DNA of 25,587 nucleotides from Mucilaginibacter sp. Lineage in GTDB: Bacteria > Bacteroidota > Bacteroidia > Sphingobacteriales > Sphingobacteriaceae. The notes beneath the pieces were generated by a model, which was not told the origin of the DNA, did no database searches, and worked only from the letters and a program-made list of their open reading frames with translations. The stretch is taken from assembly GCA_028288315.1 (NCBI GenBank), contig JAQBNY010000280.1, positions 1 to 25,587 on the forward strand. The letters run 5' to 3'. Below are positions 14,319 through 21,582 of this stretch, one piece after another; the stretch's first letter is position 1, and each line of letters starts with the position of its first letter. Position numbers and translations under genes: made by a program.

Positions 14319-15149
14319 ATGCGTAAAATATCTTTATTATTAATTGCAGCCACCATTTTTACATCTTGTTCGGCACATAAAAGCTCAATCAGCAGTAAAA
14401 AGGCGTACAACAATAACAAAATCATTCAAAAAAAGAATAAGGCTGCAATAGCTGCGTATAAATCTTTTACCTCCCTTGAATATATTGAACGCTTTAAAGC
14501 TATTGCTATACAGGAAATGAATCAATACGGAATCCCGGCGAGTATTACACTTGCCCAGGGTTTGTTTGAATCTGGCAGTGGTAACAGCGAGCTGGCAAAA
14601 ATTGCAAATAATCATTTTGGAATAAAGTGCGGCAGCAACTGGACGGGCGAAAGCTACTATAAAGATGACGATAATGTTAACGACTGTTTTAGGGTATATA
14701 ATAACCCTGAGGAATCATTTCGCGATCATTCGGAATTTTTAAAGAAGAAGAATTATGCCCGCTTGTTTGAGCTGGATAAAAACGACTTTAAAGGATGGGC
14801 CTATGGTTTAAAGGCCGCAGGCTATGCTACAAACCCCAAATATCCACAGTTATTGCTAAACATAATTGAAAAATATAGCCTTGACCAGTATGACCGCCCG
14901 GAAGGCGAAGTGCAGAAAATTAAACGCGAAGACCGTGTGCTTGCCGATATAAATAACAATATTGGCAATCCGCAGGCAGATAGTATCAGCAAAATAAGCC
15001 CCGACAATAAAATTTACACGGTTAAACAAGGCGACACACTATACAATATTTCTAAACGTTTTGGTATCAATGTTGATGAGCTAAAGGCATTAAACAACAT
15101 GGCAGATAACGGATTGAAAATTGGCCAAAAGCTTGTTGTGGCTAAGTAA
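14319..15149 (+). CDS. Glucosaminidase lipoprotein with C-terminal LysM domain
   Basis: This 276-residue lipoprotein has signal peptide MRKISLLLIAATIFTSC with lipobox FTSC (C17). A short basic linker is followed by the GH73-type domain (about 53-200): YIERFKAIAIQEMNQYGIPASITLAQGLFESGSGNSELA with predicted acid E84, NNHFGIKCG, the Y-N-N-P-E-E-S-F-R-D-H-S-E-F-L segment, and GWAYGLKAAGYATNPKYPQLLLNIIEKYSL. A LysM repeat (about 231-275, IYTVKQGDTLYNISKRFGINVDELKALN then LKIGQKLVV) should bind peptidoglycan. It is a paralogue of the gene just upstream but adds a lipid anchor and LysM. It is probably a membrane-tethered peptidoglycan hydrolase. Confidence 0.93.
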   Translation: MRKISLLLIAATIFTSCSAHKSSISSKKAYNNNKIIQKKNKAAIAAYKSFTSLEYIERFKAIAIQEMNQYGIPASITLAQGLFESGSGNSELAKIANNHFGIKCGSNWTGESYYKDDDNVNDCFRVYNNPEESFRDHSEFLKKKNYARLFELDKNDFKGWAYGLKAAGYATNPKYPQLLLNIIEKYSLDQYDRPEGEVQKIKREDRVLADINNNIGNPQADSISKISPDNKIYTVKQGDTLYNISKRFGINVDELKALNNMADNGLKIGQKLVVAK

Positions 15150-15212
15150 ACGTGTTAAAGATTGTTAAAGAGTATAGTAACTCCTCCCGATAGCGTAATT
15201 TTAAACTTTATA

Positions 15213-15965
15213 ATGAAATTATGGCTTCCCGTACTTTTATGCTTTATTTCTGTAACCTCTTTTGCACAAGATAAAGAGGTTAGCGGGATTGTTTTTGATA
15301 AAGAAAGCAAGGGTCGTATTGCTAAAGTGAGTGTACGCAATGTTACTAATGGTAAAGCTGTTTATAACACCTTTAAAGGCGAGTTTAAAATAAGTGCCGG
15401 CATAGGCGATGTGCTCACTTTTACCAAGCCTGATCATTATGCCGATACCATACAAATTAAAAACTTTTCTCCGCTTGCTGTATATATGCGCCCGTCTGCC
15501 ATACAGCTGCAACAAGTAACTATAAGAGATACTATGTTAAACCCGCAAAAAAGGCTGCTGCAAACCAAAAGCGAGTACAATAAAGTTTACGGGTCAATAA
15601 GTACAAACGACTTCCTCGTTGCTTCACCGGGAGCAGGTGTAGGACTGGGTATTGATGCATTGTATAATGCGTTTAGTCGCAGCGGTCGCAATGCCGAGCA
15701 TTTACGCGGAGTGATAGACCGCGACTACAAGCAAAACGTTATTGATTACCGTTTTAATAAAACATATGTAGCATCGGTTACTAAGCTCATTGACCCTCAG
15801 CTTACTGATTTTATGCTAAAGTACAGGCCGGGGTATTACCAGGTAACCACCTTTAACGAGTATGAATTTATTTACAGCATAAGAGCAAATCTTAAACGCT
15901 ACCTGCGCAATCCACGATCGTTTGATCTGCCTGCTCTCCCTATTATGCCGCCCCCTGCTAAATGA
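15213..15965 (+). CDS. Secreted protein with carboxypeptidase-regulatory-like domain
   Basis: The open frame begins earlier at a TTG, but the ATG at 15213 places a signal peptide (MKLWLPVLLCFISVTSFA, cleavage before QDKEVSG) at the N-terminus, giving 250 residues. About residues 22-95 form a carboxypeptidase-D-regulatory-like beta sandwich (VSGIVFDKESKGRIAKVSVRN, then TFKGEFKISAGIGDVLTFTKPDHYADTIQI). The remainder has the motif QLQQVTIRDT and a conserved-looking C-terminal helical region. In this phylum such proteins are usually annotated only by the first domain. The stop overlaps the next start by 4 bp (ATGA), which implies translational coupling with the small HExxH membrane protein. Confidence 0.85.
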   Translation: MKLWLPVLLCFISVTSFAQDKEVSGIVFDKESKGRIAKVSVRNVTNGKAVYNTFKGEFKISAGIGDVLTFTKPDHYADTIQIKNFSPLAVYMRPSAIQLQQVTIRDTMLNPQKRLLQTKSEYNKVYGSISTNDFLVASPGAGVGLGIDALYNAFSRSGRNAEHLRGVIDRDYKQNVIDYRFNKTYVASVTKLIDPQLTDFMLKYRPGYYQVTTFNEYEFIYSIRANLKRYLRNPRSFDLPALPIMPPPAK

Positions 15966-16285
15966 GATATCCTATAATAGTTGTCCCCTTTTTAAAGGTT
16001 AGTGGCATGGCTATTTTCCCGTTTATACTGGTAAGCAACACAGCAGCTGTTAATGACCAAACTCTTATATATCATGAAAAAATACATTTGCGCCAGCAAG
16101 CCGAATTGCTTATTATTCCATTTTACATACTATACTTATTAAATTATCTTATAAATTTGACCGTATACCGTAAACATGGGCAAGCCTACCTGAACATAGC
16201 TTTTGAGCGCGAGGCCTACCAAAACGAGGCCAACAGCACATACTTAAAAAACAGGAAATGGTTTAGCTGGTATAGGTATTTATAG
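15962..16285 (+). CDS. Small membrane protein with HExxH motif (putative metallopeptidase-like)
   Basis: This 107-residue protein has two hydrophobic segments (about residues 4-27 and 48-68). Between them lies HEKIHLRQQ (H38, E39, H42), a zincin-type HExxH motif, and a downstream FEREAYQNEA segment (E82 or E84) could supply the third zinc ligand, as in gluzincins. The order HExxH, hydrophobic helix, then E-x-A is as seen in membrane zinc peptidases, but the protein is very small and I cannot name a characterised family. It starts with an ATGA overlap on the preceding secreted protein, so the two are translationally coupled and perhaps act together. Activity is inference. Confidence 0.8.
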   Translation: MRYPIIVVPFLKVSGMAIFPFILVSNTAAVNDQTLIYHEKIHLRQQAELLIIPFYILYLLNYLINLTVYRKHGQAYLNIAFEREAYQNEANSTYLKNRKWFSWYRYL

Positions 16286-16290
16286 TTTTA

Positions 16291-16316
16291 TTATTACATT
16301 TTAATTAATGTAATAA
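16291..16316. repeat. 10-bp perfect AT-rich inverted repeat before the DUF3078 gene
   Basis: TTATTACATT (16291-16300) and AATGTAATAA (16307-16316) form a perfect 10-bp stem with a 6-nt loop, starting 5 bp after the stop of the HExxH gene and ending 7 bp before the next promoter box. It could be a weak terminator or an operator. There is no clean U-tract. Confidence 0.5.
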
Positions 16317-16323
16317 AGTAATA

Positions 16324-16331
16324 TATTTTTG
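16324..16331 (+). promoter_or_regulatory. Bacteroidota -7 box for the DUF3078 gene
   Basis: TATTTTTG fits TAnnTTTG exactly and lies 18 nt before the ATG at 16350. It argues against the upstream in-frame TTG (16329), which sits inside this box and before any transcript it would start. Confidence 0.5.
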
Positions 16332-16349
16332 CTTTTTATTATTTGCCGT

Positions 16350-17366
16350 ATGTTTAAAACAGGTTTGGGATTGTTTTTTTTGTTTTTTATCTTCCTTGCG
16401 CTTACTGCCCATGCGCAACAAACAGATACCTTAAAAAAAGATACACTTAAGATTGATACTAGTCTGCTCAACAAATATCGCCAGTATCCTCAAAAAAACT
16501 CTATTCCGGTAAAAACCCGTACCATACAAATACAGCAGGAACTTATCCCGGTAACCCTTATGGATTACAAGGTTAACTATTGGCGTAAAAATATCACGTT
16601 TGCACTTAACTTTAACCAGGCAGCTTTTAGTAATAACTATAGTGCGGGCGGTGTAACATCTGTAGCTTTGGGATCAAACTTTATTTATCATACTGAATAT
16701 AACAAGGCGCCATTCAGCTATGTTTCTGAACTGAACCTGTTGTATGGCAAATCAAAAAATAAGGGCCAGGGCTCACGTAAAACCAACGACCGTATATTTT
16801 TTGATAATAAAATAGCATCGCAAATATCCAAACACTGGTTTTTCTTTGGGTCTTTAAGTTTTGAATCGCAGTTTGATAAGGGTTTCCAGTACGACGCGAA
16901 CAACGTGAACCCCCCTATGCTTATCTCGAATTTTATGTCGCCGGGTTACCTTACGGAGTCGGTCGGTTTTGAGTATAAACCCACTAAATATTTCGACCTG
17001 CGCTTGGGTACCGGTACGGCAAGGCAAACATTTGTGTTAGATACCACCATATATCGTAATATCCCGGGAAACTATGGTGTAACACCGGGTAAAACTATCC
17101 GGAATGATATTGCATTCCAGATGGTTGCCATATTTGACAAGGATATTGCTAAAAACATGCATTTTAATGCGCGTTACGATATGTTTGTTCCGTATGCCCA
17201 ATCGCTTGCGTACGTGCGCCACCGTATAGATGCACTCCTGTCTGCCAAAGTAAATAGGCTAATTAACGTATCAATAAATGCTACAATGCTGTTTGATAAG
17301 AACACATCAAACAGTATACAGGGAACAGAGGGCTTATCGCTGGGTATATTATATAGGTTTCCTTAA
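16350..17366 (+). CDS. DUF3078 domain protein, predicted outer-membrane barrel
   Basis: I choose the ATG at 16350 (338 residues) because it opens a clean signal peptide (MFKTGLGLFFLFFIFLALTAHA, cleavage before QQTD) just after a promoter box. After a short linker rich in Asp, Lys and Thr, the body has the alternating pattern of a beta barrel: YWRKNITFALNFNQAAFSNNYSAGGVTSVALGSNFIYHTEY, SYVSELNLLYGKSKNKGQGSRKTNDRIFFDNKIASQ, FFFGSLSFESQFDKGFQYD, FMSPGYLTESVGFEYKPTKYFDLRLG, and a terminal LSLGILYRF. The W..N.....FNQA.....Y..GG start and the KTNDR motif are what I recognise as DUF3078 of Bacteroidota. The function is unknown. It is convergent with dtd. Confidence 0.88.
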   Translation: MFKTGLGLFFLFFIFLALTAHAQQTDTLKKDTLKIDTSLLNKYRQYPQKNSIPVKTRTIQIQQELIPVTLMDYKVNYWRKNITFALNFNQAAFSNNYSAGGVTSVALGSNFIYHTEYNKAPFSYVSELNLLYGKSKNKGQGSRKTNDRIFFDNKIASQISKHWFFFGSLSFESQFDKGFQYDANNVNPPMLISNFMSPGYLTESVGFEYKPTKYFDLRLGTGTARQTFVLDTTIYRNIPGNYGVTPGKTIRNDIAFQMVAIFDKDIAKNMHFNARYDMFVPYAQSLAYVRHRIDALLSAKVNRLINVSINATMLFDKNTSNSIQGTEGLSLGILYRFP

Positions 17367-17438
17367 AAACGTGAGTAAAGCATAAGCAGCTCAAGCATAA
17401 AAGCCCATTAGTATAAGAGGGAATAAATGCGAGTTTCT

Positions 17439-17897
17439 TTAGTGGTTATCCTTATCTTTCGTATCCATTATAATGGTTACAGGCCCATCATTCAATAAAC
17501 TTATCTTCATGTCTGCTCCAAATATTCCTGTCGCCATCTTTTTTCCTGACAGCGTTTCTAAAACTGAAACCATTTTTTCATAAAGCGGAATAGCTTTATC
17601 AGGCTTAGCTGCACGGATAAATGACGGACGATTGCCTTTCTTTGTTTGAGCAAAAAGCGTGAACTGAGAGATAAGTAAAATATTGCCATCAATATCTGTC
17701 AATGCTTTATTCATCAGGCCATTCTCATCACCAAACACACGCAGTCCAATTATTTTTTGTGCCAGCCATTGTAGGTCTTCGTCAGTATCGGCATCTTCTA
17801 TCCCTAAAAGCACTAAAAAACCATTGCCAATTTGCCCGGTAATGTTGCCATCCACCTTACATAATGCTTCGGTAACCCTTTGTATAACAGCTCGCAT
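17439..17897 (-). CDS. dtd: D-aminoacyl-tRNA deacylase Dtd
   Basis: Dtd removes D-amino acids and glycine mischarged on tRNA, proofreading translation. The 152-residue product is of normal length and carries MRAVIQRVTEALCKVDG at the N-terminus, the catalytic SQFTLFAQTKKGNRPSF motif (T80) and the Gly-cisPro motif NDGPVTI (G138-P139) that gives L-amino acid rejection. The start ATG at 17897 is at the family's usual N-terminus. It lies 38 bp downstream of rsgA on the same strand, so the two translation-quality genes are likely cotranscribed. Confidence 0.97.
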   Translation of the reverse strand: MRAVIQRVTEALCKVDGNITGQIGNGFLVLLGIEDADTDEDLQWLAQKIIGLRVFGDENGLMNKALTDIDGNILLISQFTLFAQTKKGNRPSFIRAAKPDKAIPLYEKMVSVLETLSGKKMATGIFGADMKISLLNDGPVTIIMDTKDKDNH

Positions 17898-17935
17898 TGT
17901 TCTTGTCTCTTGATTCTTATATCTTGACTCTATAA

Positions 17936-18853
17936 TTAAGCCCTCGTATCGTTCCCGTTATAAATGCTCAGGTAACTGTCATAGCGCGAGGGTGCTATTT
18001 TCCCTTCTTCTATAGCTTCCAATATAGCGCACCCCGGTTCATTAATGTGGCGGCAATTGTTAAAGCGACATTGGTTGAGCCTCTCGCGCATCTCAGGAAA
18101 AAAGTGGCTTAGCTCCTGTTTTTCAATGTCAATAACGCCTAATTCTCGGATACCCGGAGTATCAATAATATAACCGCCTTGTGGTAATTCAAACATTTCG
18201 GCAAAGGTTGTGGTGTGCATCCCCTTGTCGCTCCAGTCAGATATCATATGCGTGCGCAAATCAAGGTCAGGTAATAATCGGTTAATTAAACTTGATTTCC
18301 CAACACCTGAATGGCCGGAGAATAGTGTCACCTTATCTTTTAATAGGTTTTGTACCTTATCAATATTGGTCCCTTCCAATGCAGAAACAGAATAACAAGG
18401 ATAACCTATATTTTCATAGATAGATTGGTAATCGGCCAGAATCTCCAGTCCTTCATCGCTAAACAGATCGAGTTTATTAAATATCAGGCATGCTGGAATG
18501 TCATAAGCTTCGGCAGTTACCAAAAAGCGGTCAATAAAGCCCAATGAAGTTCTCGGCGAGGCCAGGGTTACAACAAGCAAAGCCAGATCAAGGTTAGCCG
18601 CAATGATTTGAGCTTGTTTAGACAGGTTGATGGATTTACGTATAATGTAATTTTTGCGCTGAATAAGATTGGTTACCACGCCAGTGCCCTGCTCAGGTTC
18701 CATTTCAAAATCAACCACATCACCTACCGCCAGCGGATTGGTTGTAGTTATTCCCTTAGTGCGGAATTTACCCTTAATCCGGCAATCGATTGTTTGGTCG
18801 CCAGATCTTACCTGGTACCAGCTTCCTGTTGATTTAGTAACGAGCCCCTGCAT
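17936..18853 (-). CDS. rsgA: Ribosome small-subunit-dependent GTPase RsgA
   Basis: RsgA is a circularly permuted GTPase that checks late 30S assembly. The 305-residue product has an N-terminal OB fold (about 1-65), then G motifs in permuted order: G4 NKLD at 126-129, G5-like SVSAL at 155-159, G1 GHSGVGKS at 180-187, and G3 DTPG at 231-234. The C-terminal zinc finger has C262, C267, H269 and C275 (QCRFNNCRHINEPGC). The start ATG at 18853 opens the OB fold immediately. It is divergent from the thr operon promoter across about 100 bp. Confidence 0.97.
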   Translation of the reverse strand: MQGLVTKSTGSWYQVRSGDQTIDCRIKGKFRTKGITTTNPLAVGDVVDFEMEPEQGTGVVTNLIQRKNYIIRKSINLSKQAQIIAANLDLALLVVTLASPRTSLGFIDRFLVTAEAYDIPACLIFNKLDLFSDEGLEILADYQSIYENIGYPCYSVSALEGTNIDKVQNLLKDKVTLFSGHSGVGKSSLINRLLPDLDLRTHMISDWSDKGMHTTTFAEMFELPQGGYIIDTPGIRELGVIDIEKQELSHFFPEMRERLNQCRFNNCRHINEPGCAILEAIEEGKIAPSRYDSYLSIYNGNDTRA

Positions 18854-18907
18854 ACGGCTGCAATTTAGGAAAGATTAAAGGCAATGGAAAAATAAAACGC
18901 ATTGGTA

Positions 18908-18940
18908 TTTGCTATTTCAAATAAAATCTACTTACTTTAC
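18908..18940 (+). promoter_or_regulatory. Candidate thr operon promoter
   Basis: TTTG at 18908-18911 matches the Bacteroidota -33 box, followed after 21 bp by TACTTTAC at 18933-18940, which keeps TAnnTTT- with the final base altered. The transcript would begin near 18943-18947, leaving a very short leader before the leader-peptide ATG at 18954. The spacing is in the accepted range, but the -7 box is imperfect. Confidence 0.45.
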
Positions 18941-18953
18941 AGACATAATATAT

Positions 18954-19019
18954 ATGATAATTAACAACACCACAATTACAACTATTATTACCACCGGGAT
19001 AAAAGACGGAGGAAGATAA
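18954..19019 (+). CDS. thrL: Thr/Ile-rich leader peptide of the threonine operon
   Basis: A 21-codon frame runs from ATG at 18954 to TAA at 19017-19019. The core reads NTTITTIITTG and the end KDGGR. Six residues are Thr and six are Ile, so 12 of 21 are the two amino acids whose supply depends on this operon (Ile is made from Thr). The core closely resembles the TTITTTITITTG stretch of the enterobacterial thr leader. Six Thr codons lie between 18969 and 18995. A terminator hairpin follows between the leader stop and the thrA start. The GACGGAGGAAGA codons near the end double as the antiterminator strand. It is too short to be a functional protein, and its role is to report Thr/Ile-tRNA charging through ribosome position. 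No Shine-Dalgarno is visible. Confidence 0.88.
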   Translation: MIINNTTITTIITTGIKDGGR

Positions 19020-19067
19020 TCGTATGGTGTAAAACATAATAACAAACCAAATGAAAGCCTTCCTCCG
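19007..19067 (+). promoter_or_regulatory. Antiterminator pairing of the thr attenuator
   Basis: CGGAGGAAG at 19007-19015 (inside the leader peptide, just before its stop) is the exact reverse complement of CTTCCTCCG at 19059-19067, most of the 5' arm of the terminator. The 9-bp pairing excludes the terminator. A ribosome finishing at 19017-19019 would cover 19007-19015, while one stalled on the Thr codons at 18969-18995 would leave it largely free. A further possible 6-bp pair, ACACCA (18967-18972) with TGGTGT (19025-19030), could form only in untranslated RNA. Confidence 0.82.
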
Positions 19068-19087
19068 AAAAGAGGAAGGCTTTTTTT
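19054..19087 (+). terminator. Attenuator terminator upstream of thrA
   Basis: A perfect 12-bp stem AAAGCCTTCCTC/GAGGAAGGCTTT (19054-19065 with 19072-19083), a CGAAAA loop, and a run of seven T residues (19081-19087) form a classic intrinsic terminator. It ends 12 bp before the thrA ATG and lies downstream of no gene other than the leader peptide, which marks it as an attenuator. Confidence 0.92.
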
Positions 19088-19099
19088 ATTTATCACAAA

Positions 19100-21547
19100 A
19101 TGAAGATTTTAAAATTCGGTGGTACATCTGTAGGGTCGGTAAGCAGCATCCAAACCCTACTTAATATTTTAAAGGACGAGAACCAACAAGGCAATCGCCC
19201 TGTTGTAGTACTAAGCGCCATGAGCGGGGTAACCAATCTGCTAATATCCATGGCAGAAGAAGCCGCTTCGGGAAACGATTTTACAGCCCAATTAGCTGAA
19301 CTGGAGAAACGTCACTTTGATGTGGTGAAGGCATTGCTGGATATCCAGAATCAAAACCCAGCCTATACTCGTTTAAAGATCCATTTTAATCAGCTGGAAG
19401 AATTACTGCAGGGTGTATTAAGCTTGCGTGAGCTTACTCCTAAAACCCGCGACCAGATTGTAAGTTTTGGCGAACGCTGCTCAGCATTAATGATAAGTAA
19501 AATAGCGGCACAATATTTTCCGGAGTCGTTGTTTGTTGATGCATCTGAACTAATTAAAACGGATAGCGCTTTTGGCCAGGCAAAAGTGAATATAGAACTT
19601 ACCGAATTACTTATACAAGGCTTTTACCGTGAGAATAATGACAAGCTGTTATTTGTTACAGGGTTTATTGCCGGTAATGATGCAGGGCAGATAACAACGC
19701 TTGGCCGTGGAGGCAGTGATTATACCGCGGCTATATTTGGATCAGCATTAAATGCACAGGAAATAGAAATTTGGACAGATGTTAACGGAATGATGACAGC
19801 CGACCCCCGGATGGTTAAAAAAGCATTCTCGCTGGAAGAGCTTTCTTACACTGAGGCAATGGAGCTTTCCTATTTTGGCGCCAAGGTTATCTATCCACCA
19901 ACCATGATACCGGCGTTTTTAAAGAAGATCCCAATTGTTATAAAAAACACTTTTGAGCCGGCGTTTGTGGGTACGGTTATCCGCCATAATTGCAAATCAT
20001 CAAATCTGCCAATTAAGGGAATCTCATCTATCAGTAACATTAGTATATTGAATTTGGAAGGCAGCGGCATGGTTGGCAAATCGGGCTTTAGTGGCCGGTT
20101 ATTCTCTTTGCTTGCCCGCGAGCAAATCAATATTATCCTTATTACCCAGTCATCATCAGAACATAGCATCACCTTTGCCGTTCAGCCTACTGAAGTAGAT
20201 AAAGCTAAATGGTTAATTGAGCAGGAGTTTGAACTTGAATTGCTTGCTAACAAACTGGAACCGCTGGTTATAGAAAAAGACCAGGCTATTTTGGCTGTAG
20301 TAGGCGAAAATATGAAACAAACTCCGGGTATGAGTGGCAAACTATTTCATGCCCTTGGCCGCAATGGTGTTAATGTAAGAGCAATTGCACAAGGTTCATC
20401 AGAGTATAATATTTCGGTGATAATATCTGCTATAGATTTATCCAAAGCGCTAAATGCGGTGCATGATGCGTTCTTTATAGAACTTACTAAAACCCTGCAT
20501 GCTTTCTGTTTGGGTACAGGTAATATTGGCAAAACATTGTTTAACCAATTGAATGCCCATCGCGATTTTCTGCAAAAAAATAACGGAATACAAGTTAAGA
20601 TAGCCGGAATAAGCAACACCCGCAAAATGGTTTTTAATGCCGACGGTTTGCCGTTAGATAGCTGGGAAGATGAATTACAAGAATCAAAGCACACTGCGGA
20701 TTTGCAGGCGTTCATTGCCAAAATGAAAGAAATGAACCTGCCCAACTGCGTGTTTGTTGATAACACTGCCAGCCCTAAACCCATTGCGTTTTACGAAGAT
20801 GTTTTTAAATCGAATATATCGGTAGTAACCTGCAATAAAATCGGTAACTCTGCGTCATACAGCCAGTACAAAACCTTCAGGGATACTGCACGCAAGCATG
20901 GTGTTGATTTCTTTTATGAAACCAACGTTGGTGCTGGCTTGCCAATCATTCGTACATTAAAAGATCTGATGAGCAGTGGCGACAGGGTGCAACGTATTGA
21001 AGCTATCCTATCAGGTACAATTTCTTTTATTTTTAATCACTTTAAGGGCAATGCCAACTTTCATGATGTGGTAAAAGAGGCGCAGGAAAAAGGCTATACA
21101 GAGCCCGACCCGCGTGATGACCTGAGTGGAAAAGACTTTATGCGCAAGATGTTAATATTGGCCCGCGATGCCGGGTATGAAATGGAAGAAGCTGATGTGC
21201 AGATAGAAAATATATTGCCACAGGCCTGCCTTGATGCACAATCGGTTGATGATTTTTACGCCGCACTTAAAAGCGATGATGCATTTTTCGCTAATTTAAA
21301 AAACCGGGCCGAGGCAGATAAAAAAGTTTTACGTTACATAGGCAAGCTGGAAGACGGCAAGGCATCCATTACCCTGCAAATGGTTGATGAGAACCATCCG
21401 TTTTACATGTTATCAGGCAGTGACAATATTATATCATTTACTACCGATAGATACAAAGAACGCCCACTGGTAGTAAAAGGCCCCGGTGCCGGTGCGGAAG
21501 TAACAGCCGCCGGTGTATTTGCTGATCTGATAAACGTGGGTGCATAA
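19100..21547 (+). CDS. thrA: Bifunctional aspartokinase / homoserine dehydrogenase (ThrA-type)
   Basis: This 815-residue fusion catalyses the first and third steps from aspartate to threonine. The aspartokinase part (about 1-295) begins MKILKFGGTSVGS and contains FVTGFIAGNDAGQITTLGRGGSDYTAA and EIWTDVNGMMTADPR. Two ACT domains (about 315-455) carry ISNISILNLEGSGMVGKSGFSGRLFSLLAREQINIILITQSSSEHSITFAV and MKQTPGMSGKLFHALGRNGVNVRAIAQGSSEYNISVII, the likely site of threonine feedback. Homoserine dehydrogenase follows with the dinucleotide motif GTGNIG (472-477), the SGTISFIFN motif (SGT at 638-640) and GYTEPDPRDDLSGKDFMRKMLILAR with its catalytic Asp and Lys. It is the first gene after the attenuator. 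thrB follows after 35 bp. Length and order match E. coli ThrA. The isozyme type (ThrA or MetL) is settled by the operon and leader. Confidence 0.97.
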   Translation: MKILKFGGTSVGSVSSIQTLLNILKDENQQGNRPVVVLSAMSGVTNLLISMAEEAASGNDFTAQLAELEKRHFDVVKALLDIQNQNPAYTRLKIHFNQLEELLQGVLSLRELTPKTRDQIVSFGERCSALMISKIAAQYFPESLFVDASELIKTDSAFGQAKVNIELTELLIQGFYRENNDKLLFVTGFIAGNDAGQITTLGRGGSDYTAAIFGSALNAQEIEIWTDVNGMMTADPRMVKKAFSLEELSYTEAMELSYFGAKVIYPPTMIPAFLKKIPIVIKNTFEPAFVGTVIRHNCKSSNLPIKGISSISNISILNLEGSGMVGKSGFSGRLFSLLAREQINIILITQSSSEHSITFAVQPTEVDKAKWLIEQEFELELLANKLEPLVIEKDQAILAVVGENMKQTPGMSGKLFHALGRNGVNVRAIAQGSSEYNISVIISAIDLSKALNAVHDAFFIELTKTLHAFCLGTGNIGKTLFNQLNAHRDFLQKNNGIQVKIAGISNTRKMVFNADGLPLDSWEDELQESKHTADLQAFIAKMKEMNLPNCVFVDNTASPKPIAFYEDVFKSNISVVTCNKIGNSASYSQYKTFRDTARKHGVDFFYETNVGAGLPIIRTLKDLMSSGDRVQRIEAILSGTISFIFNHFKGNANFHDVVKEAQEKGYTEPDPRDDLSGKDFMRKMLILARDAGYEMEEADVQIENILPQACLDAQSVDDFYAALKSDDAFFANLKNRAEADKKVLRYIGKLEDGKASITLQMVDENHPFYMLSGSDNIISFTTDRYKERPLVVKGPGAGAEVTAAGVFADLINVGA

Positions 21548-21582
21548 TCCCCATTCTTAAGGGGTAATTCTGAATAATAAAT

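Noticed and set aside
17367..17438. Terminator between the convergent DUF3078 gene and dtd
   Set aside because: No stem longer than a few base pairs with a U-tract is visible.
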